The notes: generated by a model from the letters alone, not told the origin. Positions 17,226 through 26,690 are shown, counted from the first letter of the stretch. The stretch is DNA of 55,018 nt from Planococcus halocryophilus (GCF_022489025.1 NZ_JAKVTG010000020.1:1-55018); one strand, 5' to 3'. Translations and numbers: made by a program.

Positions 17226-18209
17226 ATGGAAAATGTATTTGATTACGAAGATATTCAACTTGTTCCTGCAAAAGCGGTGGTAAATAGTCGTTCAGAATGC
17301 GATACATCAATTGAATTTGGTGGGCGTACTTTTAAATTGCCTGTTGTTCCAGCTAATATGCAAACAATAGTAGATGAAAAACTTGCAGGCTATTTAGCCG
17401 AAAATAATTATTTTTATATTATGCACCGCTTTGAACCCGAAAAACGGATTGCCTTTACAAAAGATATGCAGCAACGCGGACTTTTTGCTTCGATTAGCGT
17501 CGGTGTAAAAGCGGAAGAATATAATTTTGTTCAACAATTAGCAGATGAAAAAATCATTCCTGAATATATTACAATTGATGTAGCTCACGGACACTCAAAT
17601 GCTGTGATCAACATGATTCAACATATTAAGAAATTGGTACCAGACAGCTTTTTGATCGCAGGGAACGTTGGAACGCCTGAAGCTGTGCGTGAACTCGAAC
17701 ATGCTGGAGCGGACGCGACAAAAGTTGGTATCGGACCAGGGAAAGTTTGCATTACGAAGATTAAAACAGGTTTTGGTACTGGCGGCTGGCAGTTGGCAGC
17801 ACTTCGTTGGTGTGCAAAAGCAGCAAGTAAGCCAATTATTGCAGATGGTGGTATTCGTACGCATGGAGATATTGCGAAATCTGTTCGCTTCGGAGCGTCA
17901 ATGGTTATGATAGGGTCGCTATTTGCTGGTCACGAAGAATCACCGGGTCAAACGATTGAACAAGACGGCAAAGTATTAAAAGAGTATTTTGGATCGGCTT
18001 CAGAGTTCCAAAAAGGTGAAAAGAAAAACGTTGAAGGCAAAAAAATGTATGTAGAGTATAAAGGATCGTTGAAAGATACATTAGTAGAAATGGAACAAGA
18101 CCTTCAATCTGCCATTTCATATGCTGGTGGAGACCAATTGCTAGCAATTCGAAATGTAGACTATGTCATTGTCAAAAACTCGATTTTCAATGGTGATAAA
18201 GTATATTAA
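17226..18209 (+). CDS. guaC: GMP reductase
   Basis: A 327-residue cytoplasmic enzyme that reduces GMP to IMP with NADPH in purine salvage. It opens [20 protein letters not shown], has the TIM-barrel active-site stretch [16 protein letters not shown] with Cys175 as nucleophile, and [15 protein letters not shown] for phosphate binding. The lack of CBS domains and the 327-residue length separate it from IMP dehydrogenase. AGGGGTG precedes the ATG. It is a single gene with a sigma-A promoter, a PurBox-like pair in the leader, and a perfect palindromic terminator that overlaps the end of the convergent gene. Confidence 0.97.
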   Translation: MENVFDYEDIQLVPAKAVVNSRSECDTSIEFGGRTFKLPVVPANMQTIVDEKLAGYLAENNYFYIMHRFEPEKRIAFTKDMQQRGLFASISVGVKAEEYNFVQQLADEKIIPEYITIDVAHGHSNAVINMIQHIKKLVPDSFLIAGNVGTPEAVRELEHAGADATKVGIGPGKVCITKIKTGFGTGGWQLAALRWCAKAASKPIIADGGIRTHGDIAKSVRFGASMVMIGSLFAGHEESPGQTIEQDGKVLKEYFGSASEFQKGEKKNVEGKKMYVEYKGSLKDTLVEMEQDLQSAISYAGGDQLLAIRNVDYVIVKNSIFNGDKVY

Positions 18210-18214
18210 AGAGC

Positions 18215-18247
18215 AAACCCCTTCAATCAGCTGATTGAAGGGGTTTT
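18215..18247 (+). terminator. Terminator of guaC, overlapping the convergent coding end
   Basis: AAACCCCTTCAATCAG followed directly by CTGATTGAAGGGGTTT is a perfect 32-bp palindrome ending in TTTTTTC. Its left part from 18223 also encodes the last residues and stop of the TVP38-type gene on the other strand. Confidence 0.92.
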
Positions 18248-18789
18248 TTCTGCTTTATCGACTTTAGCCATAGTGCTATTGAAACTAGTAACACGAGGCC
18301 AAACAGCGCATACTGAACGTTTTTAGGTGCTATTTGTGTAACACCGTACACTGCAGCCAATTCTAAAATCACCGCTGGAATTTTGCCGATCGTACTAGCA
18401 AACCAAAAAGCCTTTCCGCTAATTTGGGTTAGCGCTGCACCAGCCGTAACAAGCCCAGAAGGCATAAAAGGAAGAAGTCGTAACAAAATGACCATGCTAT
18501 AAACTTGTTTCGTGGATTGTAGTTGGAATTTTTGCCAGAACCGGTGACGCATCCATTTCGGATCAGCTTTGGAAAAGCCAAAGCGGTAAAGATAAAACCC
18601 GATTAATGCACCGACTATTTCACCTGTAAAGGTTAAAATAGCACCGCCGTATAGACCATAGGATTGAATGTTTACAGCCGTTATTAAAACACTTGGTATA
18701 AAACCGACCGTGCCAACCGCTAAATTGACTAGTAGAAGAAAAAGGTATTCAAATATCATAAGCAAATTATCGATAAACGTGGCCTCCAT
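18223..18789 (-). CDS. TVP38/TMEM64-family (VTT domain) membrane protein
   Basis: About 188 residues with five or six membrane segments. The VTT/DedA-like signatures are visible: FTGEIVGALIGFYLYRFGF and LLRLLPFMPSGLVTAGAA. Related proteins act in lipid or ion transport across the membrane; the exact role here is unknown. The frame is open to 18819, but AGGAAT stands six bases before the ATG at 18789 and no ribosome site fits the earlier start. The last codons lie inside the guaC terminator palindrome, so the two convergent genes overlap in function at their ends. Confidence 0.82.
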   Translation of the reverse strand: MEATFIDNLLMIFEYLFLLLVNLAVGTVGFIPSVLITAVNIQSYGLYGGAILTFTGEIVGALIGFYLYRFGFSKADPKWMRHRFWQKFQLQSTKQVYSMVILLRLLPFMPSGLVTAGAALTQISGKAFWFASTIGKIPAVILELAAVYGVTQIAPKNVQYALFGLVLLVSIALWLKSIKQKKPLQSAD

Positions 18790-18965
18790 TTCTATTCCTA
18801 TGTAAATTGATTTTACCACTTTGAGGCAGTTTTTAGGAAAATAGTTAACATGGTTAATTCGCTAGAACAAGCAGAAAACTCTTCATCAACCACATTGCTA
18901 GTTGTATGATAGTGGAAAGCTCTTATACATAAATGATTTGAAATTAAAAGACAAGGAGTGGGGAT

Positions 18966-20027
18966 TTGAAAAACCAAAAACGAATTCGAGATTATGGTGT
19001 GGAAATCGGCACATTGAAGACAGGAGAGTTGAATGCAATAACAGATGTAGCAGGTGTTACGGTAGGGCAGGTTACGTTAAGTGGAGGCAATATGCAAACA
19101 GGTGTAACCGCCATCAAACCGCACCAAGGAGATCTGTTTCATGAAAAATTAATTGCTTCGAGTCATGTCATAAATGGTTTTGGAAAAACGATGGGAACTA
19201 TTCAACTGGCAGAACTAGGAGTGCTCGAAACACCAATAGTGTTAACAAATACATTAAACGTTGGAACAGCAGCCAATGCAGTCATTGAGTATATGCTAGA
19301 GAAAAATGAGGATATTGGAAGGACTACGGGAACTGTCAATCCGATTGTTGGAGAATGCAATGATATGTTCTTAAACGATGTACGAGGTCGCTTTGTTAAA
19401 GAAGAGCATGTGCGGCGTGCGCTTGATGAGACTGGTGAAGAGTTTGAGGAAGGAGCAGTCGGCGCAGGGAGAGGCATGTTGTGTTATTCACTTAAAGGCG
19501 GAATAGGTTCAGCTTCTCGAATGATCGAACTAACGAATGCACGTTATACAATAGGGGTACTCGTACTATCTAACTTTGGTATGTTAAGTGACTTAACGGT
19601 TGGTGGAAAACCCATCGGCAAAAAACTTAAAATACAAATTTTGCAATCGCTTGAAGAGCAAGATAAAGGATCAGTTATGATCGTAGTTGCTACGGATTTA
19701 CCTGTGTCAGAGCGTCAACTAAATCGGATTTTGAAACGTTCTGTTACAGGGTTATCACGAACAGGTTCAATTATTACGAATGGCAGCGGTGAAATTGTAC
19801 TTGGTTTTTCAACAGCTAACAAAATTCCTCACAACAAACCGTCTCAAGCTTTAACGATTGAAACCATACATGAAGAAGATATAGACGAAGCTTTTAGGGC
19901 GGTTGGGGAAGCTACAGAAGAAGCTGTGTTAAATTCGTTAATAACAGCAGAAGCTGTTGTTGGACGTGATGGCAATAGTAGACCCGCTTTAAAAGAGTTA
20001 ATAGAGAAATTCAACTTAACACTTTAG
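18966..20027 (+). CDS. P1-family (S58, DmpA-like) aminopeptidase
   Basis: A 353-residue N-terminal-nucleophile hydrolase. Opening RIRDYGVEIGTLKTGELNAI and ITDVAGVTVGQV are typical of L-aminopeptidase/D-esterase DmpA relatives. Self-cleavage should occur at the Gly-Ser bond in DKGSVMIVVATDLP, making Ser236 the new N-terminal nucleophile of the beta subunit. These enzymes release N-terminal residues, including D- or beta-amino acids, from small peptides. The start is a TTG at 18966 preceded by AAGGAG. It is a single gene that ends at a hairpin touching its stop codon. Confidence 0.9.
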   Translation: MKNQKRIRDYGVEIGTLKTGELNAITDVAGVTVGQVTLSGGNMQTGVTAIKPHQGDLFHEKLIASSHVINGFGKTMGTIQLAELGVLETPIVLTNTLNVGTAANAVIEYMLEKNEDIGRTTGTVNPIVGECNDMFLNDVRGRFVKEEHVRRALDETGEEFEEGAVGAGRGMLCYSLKGGIGSASRMIELTNARYTIGVLVLSNFGMLSDLTVGGKPIGKKLKIQILQSLEEQDKGSVMIVVATDLPVSERQLNRILKRSVTGLSRTGSIITNGSGEIVLGFSTANKIPHNKPSQALTIETIHEEDIDEAFRAVGEATEEAVLNSLITAEAVVGRDGNSRPALKELIEKFNLTL

Positions 20028-20051
20028 AACCCATTTAGGGTTCTTTTTTGC
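20027..20051 (+). terminator. Terminator of the DmpA-like gene
   Basis: GAACCC, loop ATTTA, GGGTTC, then TTTTTTG. Confidence 0.8.
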
Positions 20052-20400
20052 CCTTTTTATATAGAGGCAGTGAAAAGAATATATAGCTATATGAAACACA
20101 ATAAAATATCAAATTAGTATTTTTGTGTTTACAAATAGTAGGAATGATTGTAGTCTAATAGTGATAGATGATAACTAAATTTTCTTTTAATAAGCCATTT
20201 ATATAGGTTTAAAGACATTTTTTGAATTATACAAACTATTTTTAAATTTTTTACCGTATTTTCTTAGTGAAATATAGATTTCAAGCAGTTCTTAAACAAC
20301 GCGTTGCGTACAGATTTGTGGTTTTCATCTTAAATAAGCTAAAAATTTTCAACTGTCGATGCCATGGCAATAAGAATGAACAGTTAAAGGTGGTGTTCTT
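20052..20400. other. AT-rich spacer with no visible gene
   Basis: About 350 bases. Short palindromes AACGCGTT near 20300 and TGCCATGGCA near 20362 are present but isolated. It must hold the promoter of the small membrane protein gene. I see no RNA motif or coding remnant. Confidence 0.4.
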
Positions 20401-20667
20401 ATGAATGAGAAGTGCTTTTCATGCATTTCCGCAAGTATTTGTCTCCTGACTTTGTTACCGCTAACTTTAGCAGCGATTCATTGGTTTCAGGGACCGCTTG
20501 AGTTTTTGTTAAATGTTCATTTGTATTTGCCTAGCTTGTTGAGTGTTTTAGGAGTAGGAGCGGCATTAATCGGTATAAAAGGTGATTTGAAATTGAACCT
20601 GGTGCTGTTCAACGTACTTAGCTTAAGTCTTTATGTTATTTTAACGATCAACTTAACTTCTCTTTAA
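20401..20667 (+). CDS. Small membrane protein, 88 residues, unknown
   Basis: The protein opens MNEKCFSCISASICLLTLL and has about three hydrophobic segments (roughly 10-27, 40-60 and 66-84) with few charges. AAAGGTGG lies seven bases before the ATG. It ends at a bidirectional terminator shared with the SgrR-like gene. No family recognised. Three cysteines cluster near the N-terminus (C5, C8 and C13). Single gene. Confidence 0.65.
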   Translation: MNEKCFSCISASICLLTLLPLTLAAIHWFQGPLEFLLNVHLYLPSLLSVLGVGAALIGIKGDLKLNLVLFNVLSLSLYVILTINLTSL

Positions 20668-20706
20668 AAACAAGGCCGTCACGTTATCTGCGTGATGGCC
20701 TTGTTT
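20668..20706. terminator. Bidirectional terminator
   Basis: AACAAGGCCGTCACG and CGTGATGGCCTTGTT pair (one mismatch or wobble) around TTATCTG with A and T runs outside, between convergent genes. Confidence 0.88.
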
Positions 20707-20709
20707 TCG

Positions 20710-22368
20710 CTAGTTTTTAACAGGACGAACCCATAACTTAGAGAAATCAACATAGCCAAAATGACTAATGTTGATGTTCATCACATCAATAGAAAAAGGG
20801 ATGTGCCGTTTTTCATAATAAAGTGGCAACATAATCGATGAAGCGATTAAATCTTGTTCCATTTTTAGGTTTAACACTGTCCATTCATTAAAAGGCGTAG
20901 CCGCATATTGCTCTAAATAATTGTTGAACAGTGGTTGAGACTTCATAATAGTCGCTAAAGGAGAATGGCCATTGGCTAGGAAATAAAAAAATGAGAAATT
21001 TTGATTCATTTCAAACACTTCGCCGTGTATAAAAAGATCAGCTTTTTGATCCACCTTTGTATCTGTTAATTTATCTTGGAAAGACATCCATTGAATCTCA
21101 ACCCAAATCCCTTCACTTTCAAGTGATTCTTTTAGCCACCGCGTGGCACCGTCCGTATAGTTTGCAGCTTTAATGATTAGTGGCTGTTCTAGGTGTGGCC
21201 GTTTCGGACAAGGCAATGTTATGGGTTGTTGCTGTTGTCCAATTAAGCAACTGTGATGATTGGCCATAGCACGAGTATGAAACTGTCCTATTTTATGCCG
21301 ATGTTTTGCAATGGCGTAATGAACATAATCACGAACTTCTTTTTGATTGATTGGTGAATCTTTGAATGCATTTAAAATTACAACGCCGAACCCTGAATCA
21401 CTTTCTACTTGGAAAGTTTCTTCTATCCTCTCGCATGAAGAGCGATAGGCAACATCAAAGTCCCCGGATACTTGGATGAATTCAACGAGGTCGATTAAGG
21501 GACGTTGTTGAAAATAGTTACCAAATGCTTGTAGTGTTGTTTTACTTTCATTATTTTCTGAGACATAAAAGCTACCAGAACCGATTGTTTGATGGGATGA
21601 TTCTTTATAAATACTGGCATTGATCATGCCAAGCATATGCAAACAATAACTACAACCTCCCGGAAAGGTGATATCAACAATATGGGGGCTACTAGACATA
21701 ATCGATACAATTGGCTTCCACAAATCAGCAAAGGATGAATCGTTGCGTAGCCGATTCAAACAATCGACAACATCAGCTGCAGTTAAAAAAGATCCATCGT
21801 GAAAATATACTTCTTTTCTCAAATACAAGCGAAGGTGGGTGCTTGATGCATCCCAGCTGTGTGCAAGTTCAGGGGTTATATAGCCGCTTTCATCTACAGA
21901 TACGAGGCGGCTATATACATTAGCGACCATATTAGCGCTATGAATATCTGCAGCGTATAACGGATGAAGTGTTAATAATGGATATTTTCTAGGAATGATT
22001 AGTTTATCGTTATGATCTGTACTATTTTGTACGTAACCAAAATTAGAACGAAATTGATGCAACAGCCGCTGCTTAACTTCCGGCGACCAATCAAATAATA
22101 AATATTTACTGGCAGTTTCAATTGATTTTTCTTCTATTAGTTGAGCCATTTGTTTTTCATACTGTTCTTCTACATTAATATGCCATTGAATATGAGAAGA
22201 ATTTCCTCTACCGCGGCCAGAAGTAAAAGTAAACCAGCCTTCATCTGACCATTTACGAAGAAGGCGTGCTGTTTGCTTGCGGCTTAATTCGAGCCAATCT
22301 GCCAACTGAGATTGCTTAATGTACCCAGTGGGTACAGCTTGCCATAAAGATAAAAGAATACGTTCCAT
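20710..22368 (-). CDS. SgrR-like regulator: winged helix fused to solute-binding domain
   Basis: A 552-residue protein. Residues 1-110 form the SgrR-type DNA-binding part (VPTGYIKQSQLADWLELSRK, ARLLRKWSDEGWFTF). Residues from about 145 onward are an SBP_bac_5 peptide/solute-binding domain (LTLHPLYAADIHSANMVANV, ITPELAHSWDASS, VYFHDGSFLTAADVVD) without a signal peptide, so it senses a ligand in the cytoplasm. AGGAGG precedes the ATG. It is divergent from an MFS transporter with 97 bases between, as E. coli sgrR lies by setA, and probably controls it. The ligand is unknown. Confidence 0.88.
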   Translation of the reverse strand: MERILLSLWQAVPTGYIKQSQLADWLELSRKQTARLLRKWSDEGWFTFTSGRGRGNSSHIQWHINVEEQYEKQMAQLIEEKSIETASKYLLFDWSPEVKQRLLHQFRSNFGYVQNSTDHNDKLIIPRKYPLLTLHPLYAADIHSANMVANVYSRLVSVDESGYITPELAHSWDASSTHLRLYLRKEVYFHDGSFLTAADVVDCLNRLRNDSSFADLWKPIVSIMSSSPHIVDITFPGGCSYCLHMLGMINASIYKESSHQTIGSGSFYVSENNESKTTLQAFGNYFQQRPLIDLVEFIQVSGDFDVAYRSSCERIEETFQVESDSGFGVVILNAFKDSPINQKEVRDYVHYAIAKHRHKIGQFHTRAMANHHSCLIGQQQQPITLPCPKRPHLEQPLIIKAANYTDGATRWLKESLESEGIWVEIQWMSFQDKLTDTKVDQKADLFIHGEVFEMNQNFSFFYFLANGHSPLATIMKSQPLFNNYLEQYAATPFNEWTVLNLKMEQDLIASSIMLPLYYEKRHIPFSIDVMNINISHFGYVDFSKLWVRPVKN

Positions 22369-22465
22369 AAAGCCTCCTCCTAAAAGTGGACATAATTATA
22401 AAAATTGTCTATTTTTAGTATTTTCCGTCTAGTTTAATATACATAAGACAAAGGGGGCTGACAAG

Positions 22466-23716
22466 ATGAAATGGAAAGACTATCCACAAAATATTAAAGT
22501 ACGTTTAATCACATCATTTTTTAACCGAGCTGTAGCCTCAGCTGTCATGCCATTTATGGCGTTGTTTTTTGCGCAAGAGATGAGCAAAGTATGGGCAGGT
22601 TCTTTTTTGATCCTTACTGTGTTTATTGGATTTTTTGTTAATATGATTGGAGGCTATATATCCGATCGTTTCCCTCGAAAAAAAGTTCTTGTAACGACGT
22701 CTTCACTAAGTGCCGTCATGTTTTTGCTCATGTCCATCAGCTTGGTACCGAACGATCGGTGGATTAGTCTTTTTGCACTGGCTTATGTCATGTTCATTGT
22801 TACTAGTAGCCTTGGGCGTCCTGCAATGCACGCCATCATTATCGATTCGACAACACCAGAAAATCGTAAGGCGATTTACGCCATCGATTATTGGATGGTC
22901 AATTTATCCATGGCCATTGGTGCAGCACTCGGAGGACTATTATATCTTAATCATCAAATCGAATTATTTATGGTGTTGACTGTAACGGCTGGAAGTTTGC
23001 CAATTGCATATCACATGTGGCTAAAAGACGAACGAGTGCAAAGCTTAAAAAAACAACACCACAATGTTGTTATTGATTTGCTTCAAAATTACAAAGTTGC
23101 ATTTCAAGATCGTCCTTTTGTTAAAGTAGTGATTGGGTCTATGTTTATTTTTTCAGCAGAATTTTCTTTGAACAGTTATATTGGTGTTCGGCTGGCTGAA
23201 AGCTTTGAGGCATTCACTATAGGTGATTTTGAAGTTGCAGGTGTGCGCATGTTAAGCTTGTTAAATATTCAAAACATGTTGCTTGTTGTCTGCTTGACGT
23301 TTCTAGTCAATAAATTTACAGATCGTTTTGCTAAACAACATGTCTTGTTAACAGGACTTTTACTTTACAGCATAGGCTATATTACAATCACTTCAGCAAA
23401 TAGCTGGTACTTATTAATTTTGTTTAATTTTATCGGAACAATCGGTGAATTGGTTTACTCACCTGTTCGCAATGCAGAAATGGCGAACATGATTCCAGAA
23501 GATAAAAGAGGATCATATTCCGCTTTTTCCAATGTTTCATTTAGCGGTGCAGATTTGTTGGCGCGGTCGACTATTATTATCGGCGCTTTTCTCATTCCTA
23601 CCATGATGTCTGTTTATATCGGCGTCTTATTAATGATTGGTACACTACTTGTCTACACAGGTTTGTTTGTGAGAAAATCCGGAAAAGAACAAGTAGTTGA
23701 GCCAGAAATCATTTAA
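22466..23716 (+). CDS. MFS drug/sugar efflux-type transporter
   Basis: A 416-residue major facilitator with about 12 helices. The loop GGYISDRFPRKKVLVTTSS after helix 2 is the MFS signature; VYSPVRNAEMANMIPEDKRG in the second half is typical of the MdtG/YttB-like MDR group. GGGGGC precedes the ATG. It is divergent from the SgrR-like regulator and followed within 20 bases by a GNAT acetyltransferase gene, so the two are likely one operon. Substrate unknown; export of a drug, sugar or peptide is possible. Confidence 0.87.
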   Translation: MKWKDYPQNIKVRLITSFFNRAVASAVMPFMALFFAQEMSKVWAGSFLILTVFIGFFVNMIGGYISDRFPRKKVLVTTSSLSAVMFLLMSISLVPNDRWISLFALAYVMFIVTSSLGRPAMHAIIIDSTTPENRKAIYAIDYWMVNLSMAIGAALGGLLYLNHQIELFMVLTVTAGSLPIAYHMWLKDERVQSLKKQHHNVVIDLLQNYKVAFQDRPFVKVVIGSMFIFSAEFSLNSYIGVRLAESFEAFTIGDFEVAGVRMLSLLNIQNMLLVVCLTFLVNKFTDRFAKQHVLLTGLLLYSIGYITITSANSWYLLILFNFIGTIGELVYSPVRNAEMANMIPEDKRGSYSAFSNVSFSGADLLARSTIIIGAFLIPTMMSVYIGVLLMIGTLLVYTGLFVRKSGKEQVVEPEII

Positions 23717-23735
23717 AAATGCTAGGAGAGTAGCC

Positions 23736-24224
23736 ATGATAATCAGAAAAGCAGTTTCAACTGACGCGAAGCAATTGGCAGCTCTTATGAAACATGTTGA
23801 AGAGTCCAATCTCATGCTGTTTGAACCGGGAGAACGTAAAACAACTAGTGAGCAACTTCAGAAACGCCTACTTGCGATGGATGAAAAATCGACTGTGTTC
23901 GTAGCGGAAGAAAACAATGAGTTAACAGGTTACGTATTTGCAATTGGAGAAGATGTGAAACGAAAACAACATTCTGTCTATATTGTAATAGGTGTTCAAC
24001 AATACGTGCGGGGTAGAGGGACAGGTACTGAACTATTACGCGCTATGGAAAAGTGGGCTATCGATAAGGCACTTCGTCGTATTGAACTGACGGTGATTGC
24101 ACATAATAAGACAGCCGTTGTCTTGTATGAAAAAATGGGGTTTGACATTGAAGGAGTAAAACGAGATTCACTTTATATAAGAGGTGAATATGTCGATGAA
24201 CTATACATGTCAAAACTACTTTAA
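23736..24224 (+). CDS. GNAT-family N-acetyltransferase
   Basis: About 162 residues. The acetyl-CoA binding motif is VQQYVRGRGTGTELLRAME, and the C-terminal IELTVIAHNKTAVVLYEKMG, GFDIEGVKRDSLYIRGEYVD pattern is typical of the RimI/SpeG-like GNAT group. The frame is open from 23697 inside the transporter gene, but AGGAGAG precedes the ATG at 23736. Co-transcribed with the MFS gene; it might acetylate the exported compound, which is speculation. A terminator follows. Confidence 0.9.
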   Translation: MIIRKAVSTDAKQLAALMKHVEESNLMLFEPGERKTTSEQLQKRLLAMDEKSTVFVAEENNELTGYVFAIGEDVKRKQHSVYIVIGVQQYVRGRGTGTELLRAMEKWAIDKALRRIELTVIAHNKTAVVLYEKMGFDIEGVKRDSLYIRGEYVDELYMSKLL

Positions 24225-24243
24225 AGTTCATAAAATTGGTGAA

Positions 24244-24288
24244 ACTCTTTAGTTAGTCACGTAAAGTGGCTACTAAAGAGTTTTTTAG
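24244..24288 (+). terminator. Terminator of the MFS-GNAT operon
   Basis: ACTCTTTAGT and ACTAAAGAGT form the base of a longer stem (GTCAC/GTGGC inside, loop GTAAA) followed by TTTTTT. Confidence 0.88.
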
Positions 24289-24383
24289 TAATAAATTTCT
24301 TGTATAATATTGTAATTCATCTATATTTATTGACATAGTAATTGTAAACTAATACTATTAGAGGTTTTATAGGAGTTGTTTAG

Positions 24384-25502
24384 ATGGCCACATTGCTTTT
24401 TTTCTTTCTCGAAAATATGGCATTAATTATTGCGTTATTGTATGTCGCATTAAAAGTGAAAGAATTTTGGTTTCCGGATTTAATGGAATCGAAGCGACTA
24501 GTGTTTTTCAGTATCATATTTATTAGTTTTTTGACTTTTTCTGTTATGCAAAAACCTTATTTTTACATGGGGATGAGACTAGATTTGCGAGAAGTCGTGC
24601 TTTTTTTTATTTCTTATGTTGGTGGCTGGAAACTAGGTTTATTATCTTCCATATTTCCGTCCGTTTTTCGCTATTCTTTAGGCGGACCGACAGTTATCAT
24701 GGGGATTTTGCAAGCAATACTATTACCGGTAGTAATCGGCAGTTTTTTTCGCAATAAGCAAAAAGCTAATAAGTTTTTTTCGTTAATCGACCTTAAAAGA
24801 ATGATGATTGGGCTACTGGTTTTTGAAGCCATTAAATCAACTTTAATGCTAGTTACTACACCGGCAGATTTGTCTATTATTATCCCAATGGCTATTTTTG
24901 CTGGAATTGCGGTACTGGTAATGGGCTTAATGACAAATGGCGAAAACTATCATGTTTTGTTGCGAAAAGAACTTGAGGTTCATTCAAATCAGGACCCATT
25001 GACACAACTGGCCAATATGCGGTTTTTTAGAAAAGAAATTCAAACGCTAATTTCTAAAAATATTCCTATCGCCATTATTATGTTAGATGTTGATTATTTT
25101 AAATCCTATAATGATGCGCATGGTCATCAAAAAGGAGACGCGGTGCTGCGATCAATCGGTCAGTTGATGAAAGATAATACTCGACCAAACGATTTTGTAG
25201 CACGCTATGGTGGAGAAGAATTTGTTATTTGTATCGCCGAACCGTTTGATGGACACAAAGCTTTAGAAATTGCTGAAAAAGTTCGGACAGAAATTGAAAA
25301 ATATCCGTTTGACGGACAAGAATTACAACCAAAAGGAAATTTAACCGTTTCATTAGGAGTTAGCTTAGGCTCAACCGATAAAACTTTAGAACAACTGATC
25401 GGAGAAGCAGACCAAGCACTTTTCCAGTCCAAGCGGAGCGGGAGAAATCAGGTTACGATTTATAGTGAATTCCCCCATGCAGAAGCGATTGGAGCTTTAT
25501 AG
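24384..25502 (+). CDS. Membrane diguanylate cyclase (LytS/YhcK-type sensor, GGDEF)
   Basis: A 372-residue protein making cyclic di-GMP from two GTP. The first 190 residues form five or six membrane helices of the 5TM-LYT receptor type (MRLDLREVVLFFISYVGGWK, SVFRYSLGGPTVIMGILQA). The GGDEF domain follows from about 205; the signature GGEEF at 276-280 is intact, and the inhibitory-site RxxD motif (RPND, 267-270) lies five residues before it, so both activity and product inhibition are expected. It resembles Bacillus subtilis DgcK (YhcK). AGGAG precedes the ATG. It is a single gene. Confidence 0.93.
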   Translation: MATLLFFFLENMALIIALLYVALKVKEFWFPDLMESKRLVFFSIIFISFLTFSVMQKPYFYMGMRLDLREVVLFFISYVGGWKLGLLSSIFPSVFRYSLGGPTVIMGILQAILLPVVIGSFFRNKQKANKFFSLIDLKRMMIGLLVFEAIKSTLMLVTTPADLSIIIPMAIFAGIAVLVMGLMTNGENYHVLLRKELEVHSNQDPLTQLANMRFFRKEIQTLISKNIPIAIIMLDVDYFKSYNDAHGHQKGDAVLRSIGQLMKDNTRPNDFVARYGGEEFVICIAEPFDGHKALEIAEKVRTEIEKYPFDGQELQPKGNLTVSLGVSLGSTDKTLEQLIGEADQALFQSKRSGRNQVTIYSEFPHAEAIGAL

Positions 25503-25508
25503 TTCGGT

Positions 25509-25541
25509 AAAACAGCCACTTACTTAAGTGGTTGTTTTTTT
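25509..25541 (+). terminator. Terminator of the GGDEF gene
   Basis: AACAGCCACTT, loop ACT, TAAGTGGTTGTT with a T run; stem has one wobble. Confidence 0.85.
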
Positions 25542-25668
25542 ATGCCGATGGTATCTTGAAAGCATAAGTTGTAGATTTAGGTTAAAATAGAGAAAGTAAT
25601 TTATTTAAGTATAAGTGGCTTCACTACATAAAAAACAATTAGAGTATGACCATTATTAGGAGGCAGTT

Positions 25669-26622
25669 ATGAATAGTTTTATCGTTATGCAAGGAGAGAC
25701 TTATCACGCTGAACAGAGTGCAGGGGTACTTTGGACGCCTCAAATAGATAAGTCAGGTATGGTGCCACATTCATGGAAGCGGATGAATGAAGTGAAAAAA
25801 GGCGATATTGTTTTTCATTATGTAAAAGGATATGTCGTGGCTATCAGTCGCGTACGTGAGGATTGTGAAAAAGGTAAAAAGCCAAAAAATCTTGAAGATC
25901 AGTCAAAAGGCTATGAAAAGGCGTTCGTGGCTTACACGGTTTACCGGGAATTAGAAAATCCCTTACCGATTAAAGAGTTTTTTCAAGAAATCGAACCATT
26001 ATTGCCGGTGAAGTATTCGGCTTTTCAAGAAGATGCTAATGGAAATTCAGGTTATTTGTATCCATGTAACGAAGAATTGGCGATAAAATTTTTAGAATTG
26101 ATTAGTTCGTTAAATATTTTCACTATAGAAGTAGAACAACTTGAATTGTCGATGGAAGTGATAAAGAAAACTGAGCATAATCCGTTACTCAGCTTAATCG
26201 CAGAAGCCGAACTAGAAATTAAAACGAAAATGCGCAGAGGCAAAGAGCAGTTCAGAGAAAGTTTACTGCCACTTTGGAACGGCGAATGCCCACTTTGCGG
26301 GATAAGCATTAGCGATGTGTTAAGAGCAACGCATGCTAAACCATGGAAAGACAGCTCAAATGCGGAACGATTAGACCCTTTCAATGGTGTATTGCTCTGT
26401 GCTAATCACAGCGCATTGTATTCAGCGGGACATATTGCTTTTACCGGGGGTGGACGTCTTCATATCTCAAGTAAGATTCTAGAAGAACACTATCCAATCT
26501 ATCGCTTAAAAAAAGGCATGAAAATATCGGTATCACCTGAACATGCCACCTATTTAAGATGGCATAAACGAATTGTTTTTGCAGAACCGAGAAAAGTAAA
26601 ACTACTGATGGATCAGGAATAA
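25669..26622 (+). CDS. EVE-like/HNH endonuclease, candidate modification-dependent nuclease
   Basis: A 317-residue two-domain protein. The N-terminal 145 residues (SFIVMQG, VKKGDIVFHYVKGYVVAISR, GYLYPCNEELAIKFLELIS) look like a PUA/EVE-type fold that reads modified bases. The C-terminal part is an HNH nuclease: ECPLCG zinc pair, RATHAKPW with His222, DPFNGVLLC with Asn239 and ANHSALYSAGHIAF with His247. EVE-HNH proteins are known as type IV, modified-cytosine-dependent restriction enzymes; that activity here is inference. AGGAGG precedes the ATG. No methyltransferase gene is near. All three HNH residues are kept, so it should be catalytically able. Confidence 0.78.
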   Translation: MNSFIVMQGETYHAEQSAGVLWTPQIDKSGMVPHSWKRMNEVKKGDIVFHYVKGYVVAISRVREDCEKGKKPKNLEDQSKGYEKAFVAYTVYRELENPLPIKEFFQEIEPLLPVKYSAFQEDANGNSGYLYPCNEELAIKFLELISSLNIFTIEVEQLELSMEVIKKTEHNPLLSLIAEAELEIKTKMRRGKEQFRESLLPLWNGECPLCGISISDVLRATHAKPWKDSSNAERLDPFNGVLLCANHSALYSAGHIAFTGGGRLHISSKILEEHYPIYRLKKGMKISVSPEHATYLRWHKRIVFAEPRKVKLLMDQE

Positions 26623-26690
26623 CCAATTTTTTAGTATGTCTTTTGTCTTATGAACTATGATACACTGATAACAAGTGAATAATCATGCAG

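Noticed and set aside
18902..19144. 80-codon plus-strand frame overlapping the DmpA-like start
   Set aside because: The TTG-started DmpA-like frame has the ribosome site and clear family motifs; this one has neither.
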